Below are positions 1-8,554 of a stretch of 30,643 bases of DNA, piece by piece. Origin of the DNA: Geobacteraceae bacterium (lineage in GTDB: Bacteria > Desulfobacterota > Desulfuromonadia > Desulfuromonadales > Desulfuromonadaceae); the NCBI GenBank assembly GCA_020201305.1, contig JAIVHC010000003.1:1-30643 (forward strand), in the 5' to 3' direction. The stretch's first letter is position 1, and every line of letters starts with the position of its first letter. A program made the translations under genes and the position numbers. The notes beneath the pieces were generated by a model. The model was not told the origin of the DNA. It worked only from the letters and a program-made list of their open reading frames with translations, and searched no databases.

Positions 1-396
1 GTGTGAATTTTGTTTCTTGAGCAGATATTCAAACAGGTTGCCAAGAAACTGCAGTGCCACATCCTTGAAAGCCAGGGTGGGGCCGTAGAACAACTCCAGG
101 ATATGTACCTCTCCGTGGCGCTGGACCGGGGTGATTTGAGGGTGGGTAAACTTGCTGTATGAGCGCTGAATAATCTGTTGCAGATCGTCAGTAGAGATGT
201 TATCGCCCACAAAGCGCTTTATAATATTGTACGCCACTTCGGGATATTCCATGGAGCGGAATCTGGCGCGCTCCTGCTCGGATATACTCGGGATATATTC
301 CGGGAGTAGCAGACCACCATCGGTGGCTAACCCCATCATAACTGCATCGGAAAACGATATATCTGAAACTGAACCTCTGGTGCTTTTATAGCGCAT
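1..396 (-). CDS. thrC: Threonine synthase, N-terminal part (runs off left edge)
   Basis: Threonine synthase converts O-phosphohomoserine to threonine with PLP, in the cytoplasm. Only the first 132 codons are in the window; the gene continues leftward. The minus-strand reading is open from the ATG at 394-396 to the edge. It shows the family N-terminus (MRYKSTRG, then a TDGGLLLPEYIP segment near residue 25) and the PLP-lysine motif GPTLAFKD, with the Schiff-base lysine at residue 111. The start is well supported: an AGGAGG Shine-Dalgarno lies 7 nt upstream (404-409). A promoter candidate sits at 458-486. The other threonine-branch gene here, hom, is about 26 kb away. The identification rests on motifs known from the family. 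Confidence 0.93.
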   Translation of the reverse strand, partial: MRYKSTRGSVSDISFSDAVMMGLATDGGLLLPEYIPSISEQERARFRSMEYPEVAYNIIKRFVGDNISTDDLQQIIQRSYSKFTHPQITPVQRHGEVHILELFYGPTLAFKDVALQFLGNLFEYLLKKQNSH

Positions 397-457
397 GACA
401 GAACCTCCTGGCCGGTGCTGCTGAATTAAATGTTTGATGGTGCTGCAAAGAGGTCGG

Positions 458-486
458 ATTGTAGCAGGGATGGGTAGAATTTGGAA
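458..486 (-). promoter_or_regulatory. Putative sigma70-type promoter of thrC
   Basis: On the minus strand, TTCCAA (481-486) is followed after 17 nt by TACAAT (458-463), about 60 nt upstream of the thrC start. The -10 is good and the -35 is degenerate, so this is a plausible but unproven promoter. Confidence 0.4.
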
Positions 487-544
487 GTGTATGAAGTGCG
501 GGATTGGATCTGCACCATCGCGAGAGGGGTGCTGTGCTTTAACG

Positions 545-584
545 CAATAAGCCCCTGACTGTGCGTATAGTCAGGGGCTTATTG
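545..584 (-). terminator. Hairpin terminator downstream of maeB
   Basis: A perfect 16-bp inverted repeat (545-560 with 569-584) surrounds an 8-nt loop; the stem contains AAGCCCCTGACT. It lies about 70 nt beyond the maeB stop, between maeB and thrC. No clean T-run follows on the minus strand, so terminator strength is uncertain, but a stem this long at a gene end is best read as a terminator. Confidence 0.7.
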
Positions 585-619
585 TTGTGCGTCATTGTTT
601 TACATGGAACTTACATTAC

Positions 620-655
620 AGGCGTAACTCCGGGCGTAACTCCAGGCGTAACTCA
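620..655. repeat. Three-copy 12-bp tandem repeat spanning the maeB stop codon
   Basis: Units at 620-631, 632-643 and 644-655 are near-identical, with consensus RGGCGTAACTCC on the plus strand. On the coding (minus) strand each unit reads GGA GTT ACG CCN. The unit nearest the gene has TGA instead of GGA, and that TGA is the maeB stop. Beyond the stop the frame stays open for 13 codons as a VTPG-type repeat before TAA at 611-613. Confidence 0.9.
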
Positions 656-2929
656 GTTTTTATGAACTTCCTGTTCCATTGATTTTTGTGCATCTACCAC
701 GGCCACAGCTGTAAGGTTGACAATGTCGTTCACATCGTCACCGCGCTGAAGTACGTGCACAGGTTTTTTCACCCCCATGAGTATCGGACCTACCGCCTCG
801 GCACCGCCTAGTTTATTCAAGAGCTTGTAGGCAATATTGCCGGAATCAAGATCCGGGAAGATGAGGACGTTGGCATCACCTTTAATAGCGGAGAAGGGGT
901 ACTGGCGCTCGGTAATTTCATGGTCAAACGCGACATTAGCCTGCATTTCACCTTCAACTATAAGCTCAGGAGCCCATTCTTTTACCAATTTGGTAGCCTC
1001 GCGGATTTTGGTGGTAAAAGGATGGTTGGCACTGCCGAAGTTGGAGAATGAGAGCATGGCAACACGTGGTTCCACATCGAAATGGCGTGCTTTATTGGCT
1101 GCGAGAATAGCGGTCTCCGCAAGTTCTTCCGCGCTGGGATCGATACACACAGTGGTGTCGGCGCAGAAAACCACCTGATTTTTAAACGCCAGCATATACA
1201 GACCATGTACCCCCATGATCTCGTCCTGCTTACCGATAATTTCGAGGGTGGGGCGGATGGTTTCGGGGTAATGGTGATTAATACCCGAAAGCATGGCATC
1301 TGCGTCGCCCATGTGTACCATCATAGCACCGAAGTAGTTGGGCTCGTGTCCCATTGTGCGGATCGCTTCTGCCTGGGTGACCCCTTTGCGCTGGCGCAGG
1401 CGAAAGAATTCTTCCGCGTATTTTTTGGTATTCGGATTGTCGTGCGGATCAATAATCTGTACCCCGTGCAAATCCAGACCCAAACGGCGGATACTGTTGA
1501 TGATTTCCTTCTCCGGCCCCAGGAGGATGGGGATGGCAATGCGCTCATCCATGAGCACCTGAGCAGCGCGTAGAATTTTGTCATGGTCGCCCTCGGGGAA
1601 CACAATACGTTTGCGACATGACTTGGCTTTGTTGATCAGGGTACGCATGATCTCCTTGGAGCGCCCCTGCAGGGCTTCAAGGGATTCGGTATATTTTTGC
1701 ATATCCTCGATGTGGGTCTGCGCCACTCCGCTGTCGATGGCCGCTTGCGCCACTGCGGGAGCCACGTGTAGCAGAACGCGCGGATCGAAGGGTTTGGGGA
1801 TCAGGTAGTCGCGCCCGAAGGAAAACTTGGTGTTGCCGTAGGCCTTGATAACCGAATCGGGCACGTCTTCCTTGGCCAGATTAGCGAGTGCCTTTACCGC
1901 AGCCATCTTCATTTCGTCATTGATGGCGGTGGCGTTGGTATCGAGAGCCCCGCGGAACAGGAACGGGAAGCACAACACGTTGTTGACCTGATTGGGGAAA
2001 TCACTGCGCCCGGTGCCCATGATCACATCGTCCCGCACCTTAAACGCTTCGCTGGGAAGGATCTCGGGATCCGGGTTCGCCATAGCGAAGATAACCGGGT
2101 CAGCGGCCATGCTTGCGACCATCTCCGGAGTTACAACATCTTTAGCCGAAACACCGAAGAAGACATCCGCACCTTCCATAGCTTCATCCAGGGTGCGCAT
2201 ATGTGATTCGGTGGCGAGGCGTTCTTTATAAGGGTTCATACCCTCTTTGCGCCCTTTGTAGATTACCCCTTTGCTGTCACACAGAATCATATTTTCCTGC
2301 TTGGCTCCCAGGGTAATAGCCATATTGGCACAGGCGATCCCGGCCGCCCCGGCGCCATTGACCACAATGCGGATTTTCCCGATATCCTTACCGATAATTT
2401 CAAGAGCGTTTATGAGTCCGGCATTCGCAATAATGGCGGTACCGTGTTGGTCGTCGTGGAATACCGGGATGTTCATGCGTTCCTTGAGTTGTTCCTCAAT
2501 GTAGAAGCACTCCGGCGCTTTGAAGTCCTCAAGGTTGATCCCACCAAACGTGGGCTCAAGTAGCTTTACCGTGCGCACAATTTCTTCCTGGTCTTTGGAG
2601 TCGATTTCGATATCAAATACATCAACATCGGCAAAGCGCTTGAATAAAACACCTTTTCCCTCCATTACCGGTTTGCTTGCGAGGGCGCCGATATCCCCCA
2701 GTCCGAGTACGGCGGTACCGTTGGAAACCACTGCCACCAGATTCCCTTTGGCGGTATACTCGTAGGCATCTTTGGGATTTTTTTCAATTTCCAGACATGG
2801 TTCCGCCACGCCGGGGCTGTAGGCAAGGGAAAGGTCGCGACTGGTGAGGCATGGTTTGGTGGCGATTACCTCTATTTTCCCTTTGCGTCCACTACTGTGA
2901 TATTCGAGAGCTTCACTATTTTTGGCCAT
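653..2929 (-). CDS. maeB: NADP-dependent malic enzyme fused to phosphotransacetylase domain (MaeB type)
   Basis: Oxidatively decarboxylates malate to pyruvate, giving reduced NAD(P). The C-terminal half is a phosphate acetyltransferase-like domain, regarded in MaeB as mainly regulatory. Visible features: malic-enzyme N-domain with LAYSPGVAEPC (Tyr37) and GLGDIG; metal-binding residues in GGINLEDF (Glu134, Asp135) and FHDDQHGTA (Asp160); Rossmann motif GAGAAG at 192-197; PTA-like domain from about residue 430 to the end. The 758-residue length is normal for the family. I chose the ATG at 2927-2929 (MAKNSEALEY) because AAGGA lies a suitable distance upstream; an in-frame ATG 51 nt further upstream adds a non-conserved hydrophobic stretch. 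The gene is transcribed alone. Its stop codon is embedded in a 12-bp tandem repeat. Confidence 0.93.
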   Translation of the reverse strand: MAKNSEALEYHSSGRKGKIEVIATKPCLTSRDLSLAYSPGVAEPCLEIEKNPKDAYEYTAKGNLVAVVSNGTAVLGLGDIGALASKPVMEGKGVLFKRFADVDVFDIEIDSKDQEEIVRTVKLLEPTFGGINLEDFKAPECFYIEEQLKERMNIPVFHDDQHGTAIIANAGLINALEIIGKDIGKIRIVVNGAGAAGIACANMAITLGAKQENMILCDSKGVIYKGRKEGMNPYKERLATESHMRTLDEAMEGADVFFGVSAKDVVTPEMVASMAADPVIFAMANPDPEILPSEAFKVRDDVIMGTGRSDFPNQVNNVLCFPFLFRGALDTNATAINDEMKMAAVKALANLAKEDVPDSVIKAYGNTKFSFGRDYLIPKPFDPRVLLHVAPAVAQAAIDSGVAQTHIEDMQKYTESLEALQGRSKEIMRTLINKAKSCRKRIVFPEGDHDKILRAAQVLMDERIAIPILLGPEKEIINSIRRLGLDLHGVQIIDPHDNPNTKKYAEEFFRLRQRKGVTQAEAIRTMGHEPNYFGAMMVHMGDADAMLSGINHHYPETIRPTLEIIGKQDEIMGVHGLYMLAFKNQVVFCADTTVCIDPSAEELAETAILAANKARHFDVEPRVAMLSFSNFGSANHPFTTKIREATKLVKEWAPELIVEGEMQANVAFDHEITERQYPFSAIKGDANVLIFPDLDSGNIAYKLLNKLGGAEAVGPILMGVKKPVHVLQRGDDVNDIVNLTAVAVVDAQKSMEQEVHKN

Positions 2930-3327
2930 GTTGCGTGTCCTTTCAGTTTTTAGTAGGAGTAAAAAATATTTGCGCCGCACTGTGAAAGCCGGAAGTCATT
3001 GAAAGGGAGCATAAGTTACACTAAAAGGGGACTTAGGAGCAGCACATGATATTTACTATTTTAGGCTTGTTGAAAAAAGAACATAGACTTGTATAAACAG
3101 AATTGTCAAGAACAATCAGCCCGATTCTGCGAAATATAGAACGCTGTTTAGCCATACTTAAACGGGGTTAAATATCAAGGATTGTAACTTGTTTGCGCCC
3201 GATCTTCTGCAGTGCTAATATCCGTTCCAGATGGGACAATTTCGCAAGTCCAAGCACTATACCAGAGTTTCACCCGGAATTTCAGCTTTAACCCAACCAG
3301 GCATATTATTAAGGAGATATTGAAACC
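2930..3327. other. Divergent intergenic region maeB / hldD
   Basis: This 398-bp stretch separates the divergent maeB and hldD genes. It is AT-rich, holds no convincing ORF, and contains a promoter candidate at 3070-3097. I see no RNA gene or large inverted repeat. Confidence 0.6.
3070..3097 (+). promoter_or_regulatory. Putative sigma70 promoter for the hldD operon
   Basis: TTGAAA (3070-3075), a 16-nt spacer and TATAAA (3092-3097) on the plus strand fit a sigma70 promoter. The hldD start is about 230 nt downstream, so the leader would be long. This is a sequence match only. Confidence 0.4.
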
Positions 3328-4341
3328 ATGATTGTTGTAACCGGAGGAGCGGGGTTTATCGGCAGTGCCCTGGTGTGGCGTCTTAATCAATTGGGGCGCA
3401 ATGATATACTGATCGTTGATGCCCTAGGTACCTCAGATAAATGGCGCAATCTTGCTCCGCTGCGCTATGCCGACTATGTGGAGAAAGATGACTTTCTGCG
3501 CTTCGCCCTTGGTGAGGAGTTGCCTCATCTGTGTGGTTTGGGCGCAGATGGGATCGAAGCGATTTTCCACATGGGTGCGTGTTCCACTACTACCGAAACG
3601 GATTCGCGTTATCTGGTGCAGAATAACTTCGAGTACACCAAGCAAATGGCTCTGTTTGCGCGCCACTTGAATGCACGCTTTATCTATGCCTCGAGTGCCG
3701 CTACCTATGGCGACGGAAATCATGGATTTATCGATGCGGAGTCGGATCTCGATCAACTGCTCCCCCTTAATATGTACGGCTATTCCAAGCATATGTTTGA
3801 TCTATGGGCCCGACGTGAGGGAATGCTGGACTCTATTGCAGGGTTAAAGTTCTTCAATGTGTTTGGACCCAACGAATACCACAAGGGGGAGATGCGCTCT
3901 TTGGTTATCAAAGCCTACGAACAGATTATGCGCAACGGTAAGATAGGTCTGTTTAAATCCTACCGCCCCGAATATGCGCATGGGGAGCAGAAGCGTGATT
4001 TTGTGTATATCAAGGATGTGGTGGATATGACACTGTACTTTTTTAAGCATCCTGAGGTGAACGGTATCTTTAATATAGGTAGTTCGAGCGCTAACACCTG
4101 GAATGATCTCGCCGGAGCCATTTTTTCCGCCCTGGGACTGGAGTCCGATATTGAATATATCGACATGCCTGCTGAGCTGCGCGATCGCTACCAGTACTAT
4201 ACCTGTTCCGATGTAACAAAACTGCGCGATGCAGGGTATACCGGCAAGCAACATACCTTGAGTTCTGCAGTGTATGACTATGTGGTTAATTATCTGCAGA
4301 AAGGGTATCACCTAGGGCAGGGACAGGATCAAAACGGATAA
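3328..4341 (+). CDS. hldD: ADP-L-glycero-D-manno-heptose 6-epimerase
   Basis: Epimerises ADP-D-glycero-D-manno-heptose to the L-glycero form used in the LPS inner core; a cytoplasmic extended-SDR enzyme. The N-terminal NADP motif GGAGFIG is at 6-12. The HldD signature SSAATYG is near 122-128, and the catalytic YxxxK is Tyr150/Lys154 in MYGYSK. The 337-residue length fits the family. An AAGGAG Shine-Dalgarno (3311-3316) precedes the ATG. The stop codon directly abuts the ATG of the next gene (TAA-ATG), indicating co-translation. Other heptose genes (hldE, gmhA, gmhB) are not in the window. Confidence 0.93.
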   Translation: MIVVTGGAGFIGSALVWRLNQLGRNDILIVDALGTSDKWRNLAPLRYADYVEKDDFLRFALGEELPHLCGLGADGIEAIFHMGACSTTTETDSRYLVQNNFEYTKQMALFARHLNARFIYASSAATYGDGNHGFIDAESDLDQLLPLNMYGYSKHMFDLWARREGMLDSIAGLKFFNVFGPNEYHKGEMRSLVIKAYEQIMRNGKIGLFKSYRPEYAHGEQKRDFVYIKDVVDMTLYFFKHPEVNGIFNIGSSSANTWNDLAGAIFSALGLESDIEYIDMPAELRDRYQYYTCSDVTKLRDAGYTGKQHTLSSAVYDYVVNYLQKGYHLGQGQDQNG

Positions 4342-5895
4342 ATGCGCGGAGTAATAGAATTTCTCCTGTACATGCTTCTGCTGTGGGGTGCAGCACTGCT
4401 TTTATTCGGAGTGAAAACATTTTCATTCGATTCTCCGTTGCTGTTGTTTGTGCTCATGCTCGGGGTGGGATTTGCCCTCGCGTTGATCGGGAAACGCTGG
4501 GGCAGGGGGATGTTGTTGCTTGCCATCCCCATGGCGGTGCTGCTGGCCCATTTCACAGCGGAACGTCTGTGGCCACCTCCTGAGGAGGGCAATAGGGCGC
4601 GGGTATATAGATTGACTCCGGAACTCAATGCAGATCCTGCCACTCTCCCTTCCGAACACAATTCCAGCCTCGGCTCAGATAATGATCGCCGTGAGGCTCC
4701 GGACTTCGGCGTGCAGAGCCGGAACCTGTCTTTGGAATGTGCGGATGGGCGAGCTTCCACAGGTGAGATCACGTTGCTCACCGGGATGGATATCCATCCG
4801 ATAGTGTGCGGCCTGAAGGGTATAGAAGATATAGTCTTCCCTGCTGAAGCCGATCCGGAGGTTATGTACGCATCTCTGCCCGATTCAGGCATGGTATATC
4901 GTGTGGAGCGAGAAAATCCGTCTTCAGCATCTTCTGCCGCTGACAAGCCCCGCAGCGACATGTGGCGCAAGAATATTTTCTATTCAGGGCTGGATCGCCC
5001 CATGGGGCTGGAGTGGTATGCTGGCTCCTTGTATGTTGCAACCCGCACGGAAGTACTTAAACTCACAAATCCCGCATCTGCGACAGGACAAGAAGTAACT
5101 GCAGAGACCGTCGTATCCGACCTCCCTCCGGCCATAGCAACAGAACATCGTTCTCTTGCTATTGATGCAGACGGAACTATCTATCTTTCCATGGGCGCAG
5201 GGGATGCTGAGCCGCAAGAGTTAAACTGGCAGCGTGCCGCAGTACTGCGGATTACCCCTGCGGGCGAAGTTGAACTCTTTGCTGCCGGGTTGCACCATGC
5301 ACGAGCACTGGTACTTCATCCTCAAACAGGAGCGTTGTGGGCACTTGAAGATTCCCCGGAGACCCTGGATCTTGACTCCCCGCCGGATGAGATCAATGTC
5401 ATAAAACAGGGAGGAGATTACGGCTGGCCCTTCTGCTATGGGTTTCGGGTTCCGGATAAAGACCTGGGTACCAAAACAATCTGCACAACCACTGATGCTC
5501 CTGTTGCGTTTCTCCCTCCCCACAGTTCCCCCGCCGGGCTTGCTTTTGGCGCCAATCTGGATGCTCCGGCGCGTTATCAATCCATGTTGTATGTTGCTCT
5601 CAAAGGACGGGTATATGACGCACAGGGCCGGGGATTCCGGATTGTGGGGCTGCCTCTGGATGAACAGGGGGATCTGACCGGGTGGGGGGTTGACGTGGTC
5701 AGCAGTGGGGCTACACCCACGAAATTATATGCTCAACCCACAGCTCTCGCTGTTGCTCCTGATCGCAATCTCTATCTTGCGGATGCTTATTCCGGCATGG
5801 TGTATCGATTTATGTTTCCCTTTGATGTAGATCTGAAGCCAGCTTCGGCGAAGGAAGATAACAGTGCTGCAGAACATAAAAACGGGAAGGAATAG
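4342..5895 (+). CDS. Membrane-anchored glucose/sorbosone dehydrogenase-like beta-propeller protein
   Basis: Three hydrophobic segments (about residues 5-24, 31-49 and 56-73) precede a long soluble domain resembling the GSDH / L-sorbosone dehydrogenase family, which are PQQ-dependent sugar or aldose dehydrogenases with a six-bladed propeller. The best landmarks are HHARALVLHP, then DSPPDEIN (from Asp345) and GGDYGWPFCYG, which are typical of this family. PQQ binding and activity are inferred, not shown; many relatives have no known substrate. The domain probably faces the periplasm. It starts immediately after hldD with no gap, so it is almost certainly co-expressed with the heptose epimerase. 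A role in envelope sugar chemistry is possible but unproven. Confidence 0.75.
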   Translation: MRGVIEFLLYMLLLWGAALLLFGVKTFSFDSPLLLFVLMLGVGFALALIGKRWGRGMLLLAIPMAVLLAHFTAERLWPPPEEGNRARVYRLTPELNADPATLPSEHNSSLGSDNDRREAPDFGVQSRNLSLECADGRASTGEITLLTGMDIHPIVCGLKGIEDIVFPAEADPEVMYASLPDSGMVYRVERENPSSASSAADKPRSDMWRKNIFYSGLDRPMGLEWYAGSLYVATRTEVLKLTNPASATGQEVTAETVVSDLPPAIATEHRSLAIDADGTIYLSMGAGDAEPQELNWQRAAVLRITPAGEVELFAAGLHHARALVLHPQTGALWALEDSPETLDLDSPPDEINVIKQGGDYGWPFCYGFRVPDKDLGTKTICTTTDAPVAFLPPHSSPAGLAFGANLDAPARYQSMLYVALKGRVYDAQGRGFRIVGLPLDEQGDLTGWGVDVVSSGATPTKLYAQPTALAVAPDRNLYLADAYSGMVYRFMFPFDVDLKPASAKEDNSAAEHKNGKE

Positions 5896-5903
5896 GTATT
5901 AAG

Positions 5904-8554
5904 GTGTTGTATCAAACGCAGGAGATCTTTGAGGCAGCGCAGCGCCAGGCAGTAATCCTCACAGTGAATCAGCGCATGAGCCGTACCCTGTTGAGTGAGT
6001 ACCAAGCTTGGCAACTGGAGCGGGGTGAGAGTGCGTGGGTAAGACCACAGATATTTACCCCCTCTCTATGGTGGCGTCGCTGTCTGGTGCAGCATGTATC
6101 CAGCGGGAATCTCCTCAATCCCGCCCAGCAGCACACCTTGTGGCAGCGGATCGTCAGCACAGATCTGAAACAGCATCAATATGCCCTGCTCCAGGTGGGA
6201 GCAACGGTGAAACAGTCTCTCAAGGCCTATGCTGCACTGTGTGAGCATCTGGTTGCGCTGGATGATTATACCGCTGTTACCCCCGAAGAGCATGCGTTCA
6301 AGCGCTGGTGTGCGGTTTACCTGGAATATTGTGACACCCATGGATATATGGATTCTCAGCGTCTGGGGATCCATATGCGAGACGCGTTTCAAGAGGGTAA
6401 ACTTGGCGCTCCAGCTGAAGTGTGGTTGATTGGGTTCGACGAGATTTCGCCGCAATTACGTTCTTTATGTAACACCCTGGCTGCTAAAGAAACCATAATT
6501 ATCGAGCCGCACATCGAAGAGCAAAAGATTGTTCCCCATGTATACGCATGCGCTGACCCTCAGGCGGAGCTGCAACAGGTAGCATACTGGGCCTATAACC
6601 ATATTGCTGCAGGAAGGCGTGTGGGGGTGATTGTTCCTGAACTTGAGCGCCAGTATTCTACCATAGAGCGCATTTTTCGCGAGGCAGCAACCCACAACAG
6701 TGCCGAAGTTGAAACAGAGGAGGTCTCTCTAAATATATCCCTGGGCAAACCTCTGAGTCAGTACGGTGTTATTCAGGCGGCACTGCGTTTTGTGCAGGTT
6801 GCAGAACCTCTGGATCTGAATGAATTCGGATATCTTCTTCGTTCCCCCTGGTTTAGCGGAGGGCAACAGCATATGGATACCCATGCTGCGGCTGAAGCGT
6901 TTCTGCGTACTTGCTCCAGGCCACGCGCGTATCTGGATACCTACATGCATATGCTGGATCAGAAGGGGTATTACCGATCGGGTGTTGAGCGCATCACGGC
7001 AGCGCTCAGGGATTTGTGCCGTACGGACACCCTCCATTCCCCCTTAACCTGGGGGGAAATTTTCACTTCAATTCTCCATACTACAGGTTGGCCGGGTGAC
7101 TATGCTCCTGATTCCGAAACCTATCAGATACTTCAGGCGTGGGAGGAACAGATTTTACCCCAGTTTACTTCCCTGACTGCGGTGGAAGGTGATATCCCGC
7201 GCCAGGAAGCTGGGCGCCTGCTCCAGCGTTTGTGTGATGAGAGCATGTTTCAGCCTTCAGCACGGGATAAGCGTCTGCAGGTGGTTGGGTTACTGGAAGG
7301 GGTGGCCCTTGCATGTGATGCGGTGTGGATAGTTGGTCTTCACGATCAGGTTCTCCCTGCGCCGCTTAACTACAACACCTTTATTCCGGTGCAGGTGCAA
7401 AAAGAATACGCCATGCCGCGTGCGAGTGTGGAGCGGGAGATTGAGTTTTGTGCGCGTCTGATGCGGCAACTCCAGACCCTGGCTCCAGAGGTGAATTTCA
7501 GCTTTCCCCAATGCAGTGAAGAGGGAAACGCCTACACACCGAGTCCGTTTTTACCTTTATGTCATTCTTCCGTGCAGGAGCTTCAGACAACCGCGCAGGA
7601 ATGGACTGCTCCTGGAACAGATCCAATAGAACTCGAAATTCTACAGGATAGCCACGGAATCACCCTGGATGCTGAATTCAAAACGGAATCTCCACCCTAC
7701 AGAGTAAAGGGTGGCACATATCTGTTGAAGGCGCAGGCGGCGTGTCCCTTCCGTGCCTATGCCAATTACCGCATGCGTGTTGATGCTCTGGAAGTGCCGG
7801 TTGAAGGAGTAGATATGCGCGTACGGGGCAGTCTCCTTCATTTTCTTCTGCAGCGCTTCTGGGAAGATGTGCGCACCCAGGAAAAGCTCATGCGTCTTGA
7901 TGAGAACTACATCCTTACCCTTTTGGCTCAGCTGTGCAACACAATCCTGGAGGAAAATCGCAATGGGTATATACCGCATAGTCTGCGTACGTTGGAACAG
8001 CAGCGCCTTGTGAATCTCGCCCTCGAGTGGCTTGAGATCCGTTCAGGGTCCTGAGTGTTGAAGAACGCGAAGATCTCCAGGTCGGGGTACTCAAGGTTAC
8101 CGCCATTGCGGATCGGGTGGATAAAATGTTAACTGACGGCGGGATAGTACTGATTGACTATAAAACCGGTGTGGTGTCTGTCAAAGATATTGTAGGAGAA
8201 ACCCTGCTGGAACCGCAATTGCCCCTGTATGCTCTATATGGCAAGCACCAGCCAGCGATGGGTGTAGGGATAGCGCAGGTACGCGCGGGAGAGTGCATCT
8301 TTAAAGGGGTATGCGCCACAGATGCAGATGCGCATAACACCGTGAAGCCACTCAAGGGCATAAATAGTGAAGAGTGGGAAGAACTCCGGGAGCAATGGCG
8401 CAGCAGACTGGAACAGCTGGCGGCGGATATTGCCAGCGGGCGTGCAGATGTGAAACCGGCGCAGGCGCAAGTGTGCCAGTTCTGTGAATTGCATCCCCTG
8501 TGTCGTATCAAGGATACCCCTGGACCTGTAGCACCGGTAAGAGAGGAGTTATGA
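5904..8554 (+). pseudogene. AddB-like DNA repair nuclease subunit, frameshifted
   Basis: Resembles the AddB-like 'probable DNA repair protein' family (TIGR03623 type), partner of an AddA-like helicase in double-strand-break processing. The first open segment (GTG 5904 to TGA 8052-8054) has the family N-terminus (ILTVNQRMSR), a nuclease GxxxH motif (Gly642-His646) and the first Fe-S cysteine (Cys614, AACPF). The second (open from 8036, stop TGA 8552-8554) continues with PFRVLSVEE, ADRVD, the PD-(D/E)XK motif DYKTG (Asp codon 8156, Lys codon 8162) and the C-x2-C-x5-C Fe-S staple (8474, 8483, 8501). The frames join only through a shift between 8031 and 8054, so the nuclease domain and its Fe-S ligands are split. 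Combined length (about 880 codons) is close to normal. It overlaps the helicase gene by ATGA. Probable pseudogene or sequence error. Confidence 0.85.

Noticed and set aside
197..391. Small plus-strand frame at the left edge
   Set aside because: The opposite strand encodes the thrC N-terminus with a strong Shine-Dalgarno and the PLP-lysine motif, so this is a shadow.
8500..8550. Upstream GTG start for the helicase gene
   Set aside because: It would overlap the preceding gene by 55 nt, and its 17 extra residues are not conserved; the ATG at 8551 has a strong Shine-Dalgarno and ATGA coupling.
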